From Halichoerus grypus (taxonomy: Eukaryota; Chordata; Mammalia; Carnivora; Phocidae): a stretch of DNA of 64,000 nt. Below the pieces are notes generated by a model, which ran no database searches, was not told where the DNA came from, and saw only the letters and a program-made list of their open reading frames with translations. Below, piece after piece: positions 1 to 12,600 of the stretch. The stretch spans positions 80,206,414 through 80,270,413 of the forward strand of contig NC_135715.1 of the NCBI RefSeq assembly GCF_964656455.1, written 5' to 3'. How positions within the stretch are numbered: position 1 is the stretch's first letter; each line of letters opens with the position of its first letter. A program made the position numbers and the translations under genes.

Positions 1-1697
1 AATGTTGAAAAAGAAAAGCAAAGCTGCAGCATCACAATTCCGGACTTCCAGCTCTACTACAAAGCTGTCATCATCAAGACAGTATGGTACTGGCACAAAA
101 ACAGGCACATAGATCAATGGAACAGAATAGAGAGCCCAGAAATGGACCCTCAACTCTATGGTCAACTAATCTTTGACAAAGCAGGAAAGAATGTCCAATG
201 GAAAAAGACAGTCTCTTCAACAAATGGTGTTGGGAAAATTGGACAGCCACATGCAGAAGAATGAAACTGGACCATTTCCTTACACCACACACAAAAATAG
301 ACTCCAAATGGTTGAAAGACCTCAATGTGAGACAGGAGTCCATCAAAATCCTAGAGGAGAACACAGGCAGCAACCTCTTCGACCTCAGCCACAGCAACTT
401 CTTCCTAGAAACATCGCCAAAGGCAAGGGAAGCAAGGCCAAAAATGAACTATTGGGAGTTCATCAAGATAAAAAGCTTTTGCAAAGCAAAAGAAACAGTC
501 AACAAAACCAAAAGACAACCGACAGAATGGGAGAAGATATTTGCCAATGACATATCAGATAAAGGGCTAGTATCCAAAATCGATAAAGAACTCATCAAAC
601 TCAACACCAAAAGAACAAAGAATCCAATCAAGAAATGGGCAGAAGACATGAACAGACATTTTTCCAAAGAAGACCTCCAAACGGCCAACAGACACAGGAA
701 AAAGTGCTCAATATCGCTCGGCATCAGGGAAATCCAAATCAAAACCTCAATGAGATACCACCTCACACCAGTCAGAATGGCTAAAATTAACAAGTCAGGA
801 AATGACAGATGTTGGCGGGGATGCAGAGAAAGGGGAACCCTCCTACACTGTTGGTGGGAATGCAAGCTGGTGCAGCCACTCTGGAAAACAGTATGGAGGT
901 TCCTCAAAAAGTTGAAAATAGAGCTATCCTACGATCCAGCAATTGCACTACTGGGTATTTACCCCAAAGATACAAAAGTAGGGATCTGAATGGGTACGTG
1001 CACCCCGATGTTTATAGCAGCAATGTCCACAATAGCCAAACTGTGGGAAGTGCCAAGATGTCCATCAACAGATGAATGGATAAAGATGTGGTATATATAT
1101 ACAATGGAATATTATGCAGCCATCAAAAGGAATGAGATCTTGCCATTTGCAACGACGTGGATGGAACTGGAGGGTATTATGCTGAGCGAAATAAGTCAAA
1201 CAGAGAAAGACATGTATCATATGACCTCACTGATATGAGGAATTCTTAATCTCAGGAAACAAACTGAGGGTTGCTGGAGTGGGGGGTGGGGTGGGAGGGA
1301 TGGGGTGACTGGGTGATGGACACTGGGGAGGGTATGTGCTCTGGTAAGCGCTGTGAATTGTGCAAGACTGTTGAATCTCAGATCTGTACCTCTGAAACAA
1401 ATAATGCAATATATGTTAAGAAAGAAAAAAAAAAGAAGAATGTAGCAGGAGGGGAAGAATGAAGGGGGGGAAATCGGAGGGGTAGACGAACCATGAGAGA
1501 CGATGGACTCTGAAAAACAAACTGAGGGTTCTAGAGGGGAGGGGGGTGGGAGGATGGGTTAGCCTGGTGATGGATATTGAGGAGGGCACGTTCTGCATGG
1601 AGCACTGGGTGTTATGCACAAACAATGAATCATGGAACACTATATCTAAAACTAATGATGTAATGTATGGGGATTAACATAACAATAAAAAAATTAA
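1..1697 (+). mobile_element. L1 retrotransposon, 3' part (ORF2 C-terminus and 3' tail)
   Basis: This is the 3' end of a fairly young LINE-1 that begins outside the window. The reverse-transcriptase C-terminal region runs from base 1 to about 1238. A one-base loss near 27 shifts the frame, as does a five-A run near 200. A TGA at 987-989 then interrupts an otherwise open C-terminal domain that contains the usual cysteine/histidine segment ([13 protein letters not shown]) and the ending MEYYAAIKRNEILPF. The 3' tail has two blocks, 1239-1436 and 1437-1697, each ending A-rich. The copy is highly similar to 12234-13919, including both tail blocks. It cannot make a functional protein. Confidence 0.93.
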
Positions 1698-1699
1698 AA

Positions 1700-4455
1700 A
1701 AAAAAAGAAATATGAAGGAGAAACAGAGACTTTCCCAGGCAAACAAAAGCTGAAGAAATTCACCACTACACTTTTATAGCATACAGGTCAAAAGAAAAGC
1801 TTTTCAGTTATAGTATAAAGGTTAAAGGAAAATAATTTAAAAAATAACTATAGCACTATTGTGACATTTGTTGACAAATACACAGCACAGAAAAAGGGTA
1901 AACTGTGACATCAAAGATACAAAAGGGGAGGAGTAAAAGGATGGAGACTTTTTGGTGACTGAAGAAAAGTTGCTACCAGCATGAAATGGACTAGTTTATC
2001 TACAAGACATTTTATGTAAACCTCATGGTAACCACAAGGCAAAAACTAAAATAGGTTAATGAAATATTTTAAAAAGGGAAAATGGAGTATACCATCATGG
2101 AAAACCACCAATTTACAAAGATAAGCATAAACAGAGGGGAAAAGAACAGTGGAAATAAAAAAACAGCAGGAAAGCAATCAATGAAATGACAGTAGTAAGT
2201 TCTTACATATCAACAATCATTCTAAATGTAAATGGATTGAATTCACCAATCAAAAGTCACAGAATGGCTGGATAGAGTAAAAAAAACCCAAAACAACACA
2301 AGACTGACTATATGATGCATATAAGAGACTGATTTTAGCTTTAAAGACACATATAGACTCAAAATGAAGGGATAAAGGAGATATTCCCTGCAAGTAGAAA
2401 ACAAAGAAAATGAGGGTGACCATACTTATATCTGATAAAATAGACTTTAAGCCCAAAATGTTGATGAGAAACAATGAAGACCATTATATAATGATAAAGG
2501 GGTCAATTTATCAAGAAGATATAATAATTATAAATATATATGCATCCAACTTTGGAAGATTTAAATATATTAAGCAAATACAGATCTGAAGGGAAAAATA
2601 AACAACAGTATAATAACAATAGGGGACTTCAATAACCCACTTTCAGCAGTGGATAGAATGGAAAATAAATAAGGAAACGTTGGACTTGAACTATATTAGA
2701 CCAAATGGACTTAACAGACATATATAGAACATTCTATCCAACAGCAGCATAATACACATTCGTCTTAAGCACACATGGAACATTCCCTAGGATAGATCAT
2801 ATGACAAGATACGAAATAAGTCTTAACACATTTAAGAAGATTGAAATCACATCAACTATCTTTTTCTGATCACAGTTATGAAATCAGAAATCAACAAAAA
2901 GAGGAAAGCTGGAAAATCTACAAATACGTGGAAACTAAACAATACCATTTTGAACAACCAAAGAGTTAAGGAAGACATCAAGAGGGAAATTTTAAAAATC
3001 TAGAAACAATTTAAAATGGAAACACAACATACTAAAATTCATGGGATGCAGCAAAAGTAGTTCTGAGGTAAATGTTTATAGCAATAAATAAATATATTAA
3101 GAAATTAGAAAGATCTCAAATAAACAACCTAACTACACCTCAAGGAACTAGCAAAAGAAGAACATATCAAGTTCAGAGTTAGCAGAAGATGACAAAGTTA
3201 AAGGAAATAATGAAGATCAAAGAGGAAATAAATGAAATCTAGATCAGAAAAACAATAGAAAGCATCAATAAAACTAGGAGCTGGTCTTTCAAAAGGATAA
3301 AATTGACCAACCTTTAGCTAGACTAAGAAAAAAATAGAGAAGACTCAAATAAATAAAATTAAAAATGAAAGAGGAGTCATTCCCGTTGATATTACTGAAA
3401 TACATAGGATCATAAGGGACCACTATGAACAATGCCAACAAGTCGGATAATCTAAAAGAAATGCATAAGTTTCTAGAAACACGCAACCCGAACTAGGAAG
3501 AAATAAAAAATGTGAATACATCAATAATGAGTAAGAAGATTGAATCAGTAATCCAAAACCTTCTAACACAGAAAACCCCAGAAGCAGATGGATTCACTGA
3601 ATTCTACCAAACATTTAAAGGAAAATGAACATCAATCCTTCTTAAACTCTTCCAAAGAGATTAAAGAGGAAGGAACGCTTGCAACCTCATTCTATAAAGC
3701 TGGTATTACTCTGCTCTCAAAGCCAGATAAGGACACCACAAGAAAAGAAAATGATAGACCAATATCCCTGATGAACATAGATGCAAAAATTCTCAACAAA
3801 ATATTAGCGAATCAAATTTGAGAATGCATTACAAGGATTATACGCCATGACCAATTGGGATTTACCCTTGGGATGCAAAGATAGTTCAACATATGCAAAG
3901 CAGTAAATATGATACACCACATTGATAGAATGAAAGGACAAAATAATATGATCATCTCAATGGATGCAAAAAAAGCATCTGACAAAATACAACATTTTTC
4001 TTGATAAAAATCCTCAACAGATTGGGTATAGAAGGAACATAGCTCAACAGAATAAAGACCATATATGACAAAACCACAGCTAGCATTACACTCAATGGTA
4101 AAAAATTGAAAGCTTTTCCTCTAAGATCAGAAATAAGAGAAGAGTGCTCACCCTTGCTGCTCTTATTCAATATTCTACTGGAAGTCCTAGCTGGAGCAAT
4201 TAGGCAAGACAAATAAAGGAAAGGCATTCAAATGAAGTAGGAAGAAAAACCATGAGAAACTCTTAACTATAGGAAACAAACTGAGGGTTGATGTAGGGGA
4301 AGTGGGGGGAGGATGTGGTAATTGAGTGATGGGCATTAAGGAGGGCATGGGATGTGATGAACACTGGGTGTTATATGCAACTGATGAATTATTGAACTCT
4401 ATATCTGAAACTAGTGATGTATTATATGTTGGCTATCTGAATTTAAATAAAAAAT
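1700..4455 (+). mobile_element. Older L1, ORF1 end to ORF2 reverse transcriptase, with 3'UTR
   Basis: An older, more diverged L1 in the plus direction. It begins near the C-terminal end of ORF1. ORF2 starts around 2185 with the endonuclease opening (ILNVNGLNSPIKSHRMAG-like) and reaches the reverse transcriptase fingers and palm around 3590-4230. At about 4245 it jumps to a 3'UTR (4245-4455), so the ORF2 C-terminal third is missing. Many stops and frameshifts are present. The 3'UTR belongs to the same broad carnivore type as those downstream but is clearly diverged. Confidence 0.82.
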
Positions 4456-5275
4456 AAAGTCCTCAAATCACAAGGGAAGAAAGCAAGAGGAAAAAGAACA
4501 GAGAAGAACTACACAAAAAACAAAAAAACAATTAAAAGGGCAATAAATAAATAAATAACTACTTTAAATATATATGGACTAAATGCTCCGATAAAAAAAG
4601 TGTAGGGTAACTGAATGAATAAAAAAGCAAAACCTATCTCTATGCTACCTACAAAAGACTCACTTCAGAAATAAAGACATACAGACTAAAAGTGAGGGGA
4701 TGGCAAAAGATATTCCATGCTAATGGAAGTGAAAAAGAAAGCTCGGGTAGCAATACTTATATCAGACAAAATAGAGTTTAACACAAAAACTGTAACAAGA
4801 GACAAAGAAAAGCATTACGTAATGATAAAGGGATCAATCCAACAAGAGGATACAACCTTAGGATCCTTAGTACCTCCTTAGTAGAAGGAGGAAATAATAC
4901 CTTAGGCTTTGTTAATTCTTATCTTTTTAGTTCCTTTAGGTGCAAAGTTAGATTGTTTATTTTGTATTTTTCTTGTTTCTTGAGACAGGCCAGTAGCTCT
5001 ATAAACTTTCCTTTTAGGACTGCTTTTGTTGGGGGAAATCAGAGGGGGAGATGAACCATGAGAGACTATGGACTCTGAGAAACAAACTGAGGGTTCTAGA
5101 GGGGAGGGGGGTGGGGGGATGGGTTAGCCTGGTGATGGGTATTAAAGAGGGCACATACTGAATGGAGCACTGGGTGTTATAATCACCATACATTACATCA
5201 TTAGTTTTTGATGTAGTGATCCATGCTGTAATGTATGGTGATTAACATAACATAATAAAAAAAAAAGAATAAAAA
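4456..5275 (+). mobile_element. Rearranged L1: sense ORF2 start, inverted ORF2 piece, sense 3'UTR
   Basis: Three L1 pieces lie side by side. Bases 4456-4870 are the ORF1/ORF2 junction and endonuclease start in the plus direction. Bases about 4890-5028 match the ORF2 region downstream of the endonuclease but on the minus strand. Bases 5029-5275 are a plus-strand 3'UTR ending in an A run. An inverted upstream piece followed by a sense 3' end is what twin priming produces. The 3'UTR itself carries a local inversion at 5181-5225, described in the findings. Confidence 0.75.
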
Positions 5276-5279
5276 CATA

Positions 5280-6197
5280 AAAATAAAATAAAATAGAGAC
5301 TTAAAAAACAGTAGAAAAGATCAATGAAACTAAGAATTGGTTCTTCAAAGAGATAAAATTAATGAACCTTTAGCCAGAATCATCAAGAAAAAAAGAGAGA
5401 GGACTCAAATAAAATAAAAAATGAAAGAGAAGTTATAACCAACATAAATACAAAGGATTATACAAGACTACTACAAAAATTATATGCCAACAAATAGACA
5501 ACCTAGAAGAAATTCCTAGAAAACATAGAATCTTCTAGGACAGAATCAGGAAGAAATGTAAAATCTGAACAGACTACTAGCAATGAAACTGAATCAGTAA
5601 TCAAAAAACCTCAACAAACAAAAGTCCAGGACCAGATGGATCCACAGATGAATTCTACTTATTCTTACTTATGCTTCTCAAACTATCTCAAAAAACTGAA
5701 AAGAAAGCTTCCAAATTTATTCTGCAAGGCCTGCATTACCCTGATACAAAAACCAGACAAAAAGAGTAAAAGAAAGAAAGGGAGAGAGAGAGAAAGAAGG
5801 AAAAAAGAAAGAACAGAGGAGAAAAGAAAGAAAGGAAGAAATTTCAGGCCAATATTCTTCATGCACATAGATCCAAAAATCCTCCACAAAATATTAGCAA
5901 ATCAAATTCAACAATACATTAAAAAGATCCTCCACCATGATCAAATGTGTTTATTCCAGGGATGCAAGAATGATTCCATACCCACAAATCAATCAATGTG
6001 ATATACCACATTAACAGAATGAAGGTCACAAACTATATGATCATCTCAATAGATTCAGAAAAAAAGCATTTGACAAAATTCAACATCCATTTAAGATTTT
6101 TAAAAAGCTTCAACAAAGTGGGTGTAGAGGGAACGTGCCTCAATATAATAAAGGCCATATATGACAAACCAAGAGCTAACATCATACTCAAAGGTGA
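5280..6197 (+). mobile_element. Old L1 fragment, ORF2 middle (reverse transcriptase)
   Basis: Diverged plus-strand ORF2 sequence from the linker after the endonuclease to the reverse transcriptase palm. An open stretch at 5636-6001 includes a purine-rich expansion near 5760-5840 (AAGAAAG-type), which is low complexity rather than protein signal. The match breaks off at about 6197, where the next piece begins in the opposite direction. Frames are heavily broken. Confidence 0.75.
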
Positions 6198-6705
6198 GAA
6201 TCTTGGTCCACATCCTCACCAACATTTGTTGTTTCCTGTCTTGTTAATTTTAGCCATTCTGACTAGTGTAAGGTGGTATCTCTGTGGTTTTGATTTTCAC
6301 TTCCCTGATGGCAAGTGATGTGGAGCGTTTTTTATGTGTCTGTTGGCCATTTGTATGTCTTCTTTGGAGAAGTGTCTGTTCATTTCTTCTGCCATCTTAA
6401 CTGGATTATTTGTTTTTTGGGTGTTGAGTTTGGTAAGTTCATTATAGATCTTGGATACCAGCCTTTTATCTGTAATGTCACTTGCAAATACCTTCTCCCA
6501 TTCCATGGGTTGCCTTTTAGTTTTGTTGACAGTTTCCTTTGCCATGCAGAAGCTTTTTATCTTGATGAAGTCCCTTTGGAGATGTGTCTTGCAAGAAGTT
6601 GCTGTGGCCAATGTCGAAGAGGTTACTGCCTGTGTTCTCTAGGATTTTGATGGTTTCCTGTCTCACATTTAGGTCTTTCACCCATTTTGAGTTTATCTTT
6701 GGGTA
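6198..6705 (-). mobile_element. L1 fragment, ORF2 C-terminal part, antisense
   Basis: On the minus strand this reads as ORF2 C-terminal sequence; the translation at 6297-6611 includes [20 protein letters not shown] and [18 protein letters not shown], which also occur in the plus-strand copies at 0.4 kb and 12.7 kb. It sits between two plus-strand ORF2 pieces. The piece to its right comes from an upstream part of ORF2, so simple twin priming does not explain the order. Confidence 0.85.
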
Positions 6706-7432
6706 AGACCTTTCTAAAGAAACTAGAAAAGTCTCAAATATACAAGCTAACCATACACCTAAAGGAGCTGGAAAAAGAACAGCATATAAAGCCTAAACCC
6801 AGCCAGAGAAGAGAAATAATAAAGTTTAGAGAGGAAGTCAATTTAATAGAAACCAAAAGAATGCTAGAACTGATCAACAAAATGGGGAGCTGTTCTTTGA
6901 AAGCATTAATAAGATTGAGAAACCCCTAGCCAGACCTATGAAAAAGAGAAAGGACCCAAATACATAAAATCACAAATGAAAGAGGAGAGATCACGACCAA
7001 AACTAAGGAAATAAAAACAATTTTAAGAACATATTATGAGCAACTATATGCCAACAAATTAGGCAATCTGGAAGAAATGGATGCCATCCTAGAAACTTGT
7101 AAACTATCAAAACTGAAACAGGAAGAAAGAGAAAACCTGAACAGACACATAACCAGCAAGGAAATTGAAGCAGCAATTAAAAATCTCCCAACAAACAAGA
7201 GTACAGGGCCAGATGGCTTCCCAGGGGAATTCTACCAAACATTTAAAGAAAAATTAATACCTATTCTTCTGACACTGTTTCAAAACATAGAAATGGAAGG
7301 AAAACTTCCAGACTCGTTTTATGAGGCCTGCAGTACCTCGATCCCAAAACCAACAGACCCCCGCCAAAAAGGAGACTTACAGACCAATATCTCCGATGAA
7401 CATGGATGCCAAAATTCTCACCAAGATCCTAG
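6706..7432 (+). mobile_element. L1 fragment, ORF2 linker to reverse transcriptase start
   Basis: Plus-strand ORF2 sequence. The open stretch 7077-7466 reads [20 protein letters not shown], the start of the reverse transcriptase domain. The match stops at about 7432, where the 5'UTR of the near full-length L1 begins. The same ORF2 seems to resume at 13920, about 200 L1 bases further on, so this piece and 13920-16742 may be one old element split by the younger insertion. Confidence 0.82.
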
Positions 7433-8734
7433 CGGGCTCTCAGCTCAGGGTTGCCATAAACCGTGATCCACAGCACAGTAAGGCCACTGCACTTCCAGCA
7501 GGGACCCAACAAGCGGCAGATCCAGGGAGACTCACCTTCCACCCCCAGGAGGAGCGGCACGGGAGCACGCCACAGGGATCTGCTGGGTTTGGAGACTCCA
7601 CACGGGGTCGGGTGCCAGAGATAGAAACGCGTGGTCACAGGCCGGGTGAGCACGGAGTGTGGCCGGAGACCAGGGAGATGGGAGTGACAGACTGCTTTTC
7701 TCTGGGGGTGCGCTGAGGAGCGGGGCCCCGAGTTCTCGGCTCCTCTGCGGCAGAGATTGGGAGGCCGCCATTTTCACTCTCGTCCTCCAAAGCTGTACAG
7801 AAAGCTTGCAGGGAACAAAAGCTCCCGAGAGCAAACCCAAGCAGATTACTTAGCCTGGACCAGGCAAGGGCGGGGCAATTCCGCCTCCAGCAAAGACATT
7901 TGGGAACCATGGCAACAGGCCCCTCCCCCAGAAGATCAGCAAGAGCAGCCAGCCAAGACCAAGTTTACCGATCCATGAGAATGGCAGAACTCCAGCGCTA
8001 GGGGAATACTGCACATAGAATTCATGGCTTTTTTCCTATGATTCTTTAGTCTTTCAAAGTTAATTTTTTTAACTTTCTTTTTTTCTTTTTATATTTTTTT
8101 AAATTTTTCTTTTTCCCTTAACCAACATCTTATCAATCCCTTTTTTAAAAATCTTTTTTATTTTTAATTTTTAGAGTCATATTCTATCCCTTCATTGTAG
8201 TTAGCCTTATTTTTGGTATATATATAAGTTGTTCTCTCTTTAAAATTTTGGGATACAGTTTCTTCTAACAGACCAAAATATACCCTAAATCTCTAGTGTA
8301 TGGCTTTGTTCTAGTCTCTTGCCTGATCACATTCTCTCCCTTTTTTTTTATTTCTCTTTTTTCCTTTTTCAACCAACTTCTTATCTTATCAATTTCTTTT
8401 ATAGAATCTTTTATAATATTCATTTTACAGTCATATTCTATCCCTTCATTGTATTTACCCTTATTTTTGTACATATATTTTTCTTTCTTTAAAATTTTGG
8501 GAGGCACTTTCTTCTAACAGACCAAAATATGCCCAAAATCTAGTGTGTGGCACTGATCTATGCATCAGTCTGATCATATTTGATCATATTCTTTTTTTTT
8601 TCTTTTTTCTTTCTTTCCCTTTCTTTTCCCCCAGTTTCAGGTCTCTTCTGATTTGTTTAGTGTATATTTTTCTGGGGTCATTTTTACCCTGTTAGCATTT
8701 TGTTCTCTCATTCATCTGTTCTCCTCTGGACAAA
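7433..8734 (+). promoter_or_regulatory. L1 5'UTR with promoter-like elements
   Basis: GC-rich in its first half (7433-8000), with CpGs and a GCCGCCATTTTC motif at about 7763, which is a YY1-type site in antisense orientation. The sequence ACCATGGCAAC near 7907 resembles an RFX half site. The second half (8040-8640) is T-rich and made of two imperfect units of about 249 bases; CAGACCAAAATAT occurs at 8269 and again at 8518. YY1 sites and tandem promoter monomers are known from human and mouse L1s respectively. Their function here is inferred. Confidence 0.7.
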
Positions 8735-9611
8735 ATGACAAGATGGAAAAACTCACCTCAAAAAGTAGAACAAGAGGCAGTACCGGCTGCCAGGGACCTA
8801 ATCAATACGGACATTAGTAAGATGTTGGAACTAGAGTTCAGAATGACGATTATAAAGATATTAGCTGGGCTTGAAAAAAGCATGGAAGATACTAGAGAAA
8901 CGCTCTCTGAAGAAATAAAAGAACTAAAATCTAACCAAGTCGAAATCAAAAAGGCTATTAATGAGGCTCTAACTGCTAGGATAAATGAGGCAGAAGAGAG
9001 AATTAGTGATATAGAGGACCAAATGATGGAAAATAAAGAAGCTGAGAAAAAGAGAGATAAACAACTACTGGATCATGAGGGCAGAATTCGAGAGATAAGT
9101 GATACCATAAGATGAAACAATATTAGAATAATTGGGATCCCAGAAGAAGAAGAAACAGAGAGAGGGGCAGAAGGTATATTGGAGCAAATTATAGCAGGGA
9201 ACTTCCCTAATTTGGGAAAGGAAACAGGCATCAAAATCCAGGAGGCACAGAGAATCCCCCTCAAAATCAATAAAAATAGATCAATACCCCAACATCTAAT
9301 AGTAAAACTTACAAGTCTCAGAGACAAAGAGAAAATCCTGAAAGTGGCTCAGGACAAGAGGTCTGTAACCTACAATGGTAGAAACATTAGATTGGCAACA
9401 GACTTATCCACAGAGACTGGCAGGCCAGAAGGACTGGCATGATATATTCAGAGCACTAAACGAGAAAAATATGCAGCCAAGAATACTATATCCGGCTAGG
9501 CTGTTATTGAAAATAGAAGGAGAGATAAAAAGCTTCCAGGACAAACAAAAACTAAAAGAATTTGCAAACACAAAACCAGCCCTACAAGAAATATTGAAAG
9601 GGGTCCTCTAA
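8735..9611 (+). pseudogene. L1 ORF1 (RNA-binding nucleoprotein), broken
   Basis: The first 127 codons (8735-9115) encode a short leader and a heptad-rich, charged coiled coil (KSMEDTRETLSEEIKELK and following), as in L1 ORF1 proteins that form trimers. A TGA at 9113-9115, at a position that looks like a former CGA, stops it just before the RNA-recognition domain. That domain continues in the same frame at 9116-9442 (IRIIGIPEEEE, then VKLTSLRDKEKILKVAQ). A one-base loss near 9417 then moves the C-terminal domain (DWHDIFRALNEKNMQPRILYP) to another frame, ending at 9611. ORF2 starts 82 bases later. Confidence 0.92.
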
Positions 9612-9692
9612 GCAAAGAGAGAGCCTAAAAGCAACATAGACCAGAAAGGAACACAGACAATATGCAGTAACAGTCACCTTATAGGCAATACA

Positions 9693-12600
9693 ATGGCACT
9701 AAATTCCTATCTTTCAATAGTTATCCTGAATGTAAATGGGCTAAATGCCCCAATCAAAAGACACAGGGTATCAGACTGGATAAAAAAACAAGACCCATCA
9801 ATATCTTGTCTGCAAGAGACTCATTTTAGACCCAAAGACACCCCCAGATTGAAAGTGAGGGGGTGGAAAACAATTTACCATGCTAATGGACACCAAAAGA
9901 AAGCTGGGGTGGCAACCCTTATACCAGACAAATTAGATTTTAAACCAAAGACTGTAATAAGAGATGAGGAAGGACACTATATCCTACTTAAAGGGTCTAT
10001 CCAACAAGAAGATCTAACAATTGTAAATATCTATGCCCCTAATGTGGGAGCAGGCAATTATATAAGCCAATTAATAACAAAAGCAAAGAAGCACATCTAT
10101 AACAATACAATAATAGTGGGGGACTTTAACAGCCCCCTCACTGAAATGGACAGATCATCTAAGCAAAAGATCAACAAGGTAATAAAGACTTTAAATGACA
10201 CACTGGACCAAATGGACTTCACAGATATATTCAGAACATTCCATCCCAAAGCAACAGAATACACATTCTTCTCTAGTGCCCATGGAACATTCTCCAGAAT
10301 CGATCACATCCTAGGTCACAAATCAGGTCTCAACCAGTACCAAAAGATTGGGATCATTCCCTGCATATTTTCAGACCACAATGCTTTGAAACTAGAACTT
10401 AATCACAAGAGGAAAGTCGGAAAGAACTCAAATACATGGAGACTAAAGAGCATCCTACTGAAGAATGAATGGGTCAACCAGGAAATTAAAGAAGAATTTA
10501 AAAAATTCATGGAAACAAATGAAAATGAAAACACAACTGTTCAAAAATCTTTGGGATGCAGCAGAGGCGGTCCTAAGAGGAAAGTATATAGCAATACAAG
10601 CCTTTCTCAAGAAACAAGAATGGTCTCAAATACACAACCTAACCCTACACCTAAAGGAGCTGGAGAAAGAACAGCAAATAAGGCCTAAACCCAGCAGGAG
10701 AAGAGAAATAATAAAGATCAGAGCAGAAATCAATGAAATAGAAACCAAAAGAACAGTAGAACAGATCAACGAAACTAGGAGCTGGTTCTTGGAAAGAATT
10801 AACAAGATTGATAAACCCCTGGCCAGACTTATCAAAAAGAAAAGAGAAATGACCCAAATAAATAAAATCATGAATGAAAGAAGAGAGATCACAACCAACA
10901 CGAAAGAAATACAAACAAGTATAAGAAAATATTATGAGCCACTATATGCCAGCAAATTAGATAATCTGGAAGAAATGGATGCATTCCTAGAGATGTATCA
11001 ACTACCAAAACTGAACCAGGAAGAAATAGAAAACCTGAACAGACCTATAACCACTAAGGAAATTGAAGCAGTCATCAAAAATCTCCCAACAAACAAAAGC
11101 CCAGGGCCAGATGGCTTCCCAGGGGAATTTTACCAAACATGTAAAGAATTAATATCTATTCTTCTGAAACTGTTCCAAAAAATAGAAATGGAAGGAAAAC
11201 TTCCAAACTCATTTTATGAGGCCAGCATTACCCTAATCCCAAAATCAGACGATGACCCCATCAAAAAGGAGAATTACAGACCAATATCCCTGATGAACAT
11301 GGATGCAAAAATTCTCACCAAAATACTAGCCAATAGGATCCAACAGTACATTAAAAGGATTATTCACCATGACCAAGTGGGATTTATTCCTGGGCTGCAA
11401 GGTTGGTTCAACATCCACAAATCAATCAATGGATACAATACATCAATAAAAGAAAGAACAAGAACCATATGATCCTCTCAATAGATGCAGAAAAAGCATT
11501 TGACAAAGTACAGCATCCTTTCTTGATCAAAACTCTTCAGAGTATAGGCATAGAGGGTACATACCTCAATATCATAAAAGCCATCTATGAAAAACCCACA
11601 GTGAATATCATTCTCAATGGAGAAAAACTGAAAGCTTTCCCCCTAAGGTCAGGAACACGGCAGGGATGTCCACTATCACCACTGCTATTCAACATAGTAT
11701 TAGAAGTCCTAGCCACAGCAATCAGACAACAGAAAGAAATAAAAGGCATCCGAATTGGCAAAGAAGAAGTCAAACTCTCACTCTTTGCAGATGACATGAT
11801 ACTCCATGTGGAAAACCCAAAAGACTCTACCCTAAAACTGCTAGAACTCATACAAGAATTCAGTAAAGTGGCAGGGTATAAAATCAATGCACAAAAATCA
11901 GTTGCATTCATATACACCAACAACAAGACAGAAGAAAGAGAAATTAAGGAGTCGATCCCATTTATAATTGCACCCAAAACCATAAGATATCTAGGACTAA
12001 ATCTAACCAAAGAGGCAAAGAATCTGTACTCAGAAAACTGTAAAATACTCATGAAAGAAATGGGGGAAGACACAAAGAAGAACAAATATTGTGAAGATGT
12101 CAATGCTACCTAGAGCAATCTACACATTTAATGCAATCCCTATCAAAATACCATCAACTTTTTTCAAAGAAATGGAACAAATAATCCTAAAATTTGTATG
12201 GAACCAGAAAAGACCCCGCATAGCCAGAGGAATGTTGAAAAAGAAAAGCAAAGCTGGTGGCATCACAATTCCGGACTTCAAGCTCTATTACAAAGCTGGA
12301 ATCATCAAGACAGTATGGTACTGGCACAAAAACAGACACATAGATCAATGGAACAGAATAGAAAGCCCAGAAATGGACCCTCAACTCTATGGTCAACTAA
12401 TCTTCAACAAAGCAGGAAAGAATGTCCAATGGAAAAAGACAGTCTCTTCAACAAATGGTGTTGGGAAAATTGGACAGTCACATGCAGAAGAATGAAACTG
12501 GACCATTTCTTTACACCACATACAAAAATAAACTTAAAATGGATGAAAGACCTAAATGTGAGACAGGAGTCCATCAAAATCCTAGAGGAGAACACAGGCA

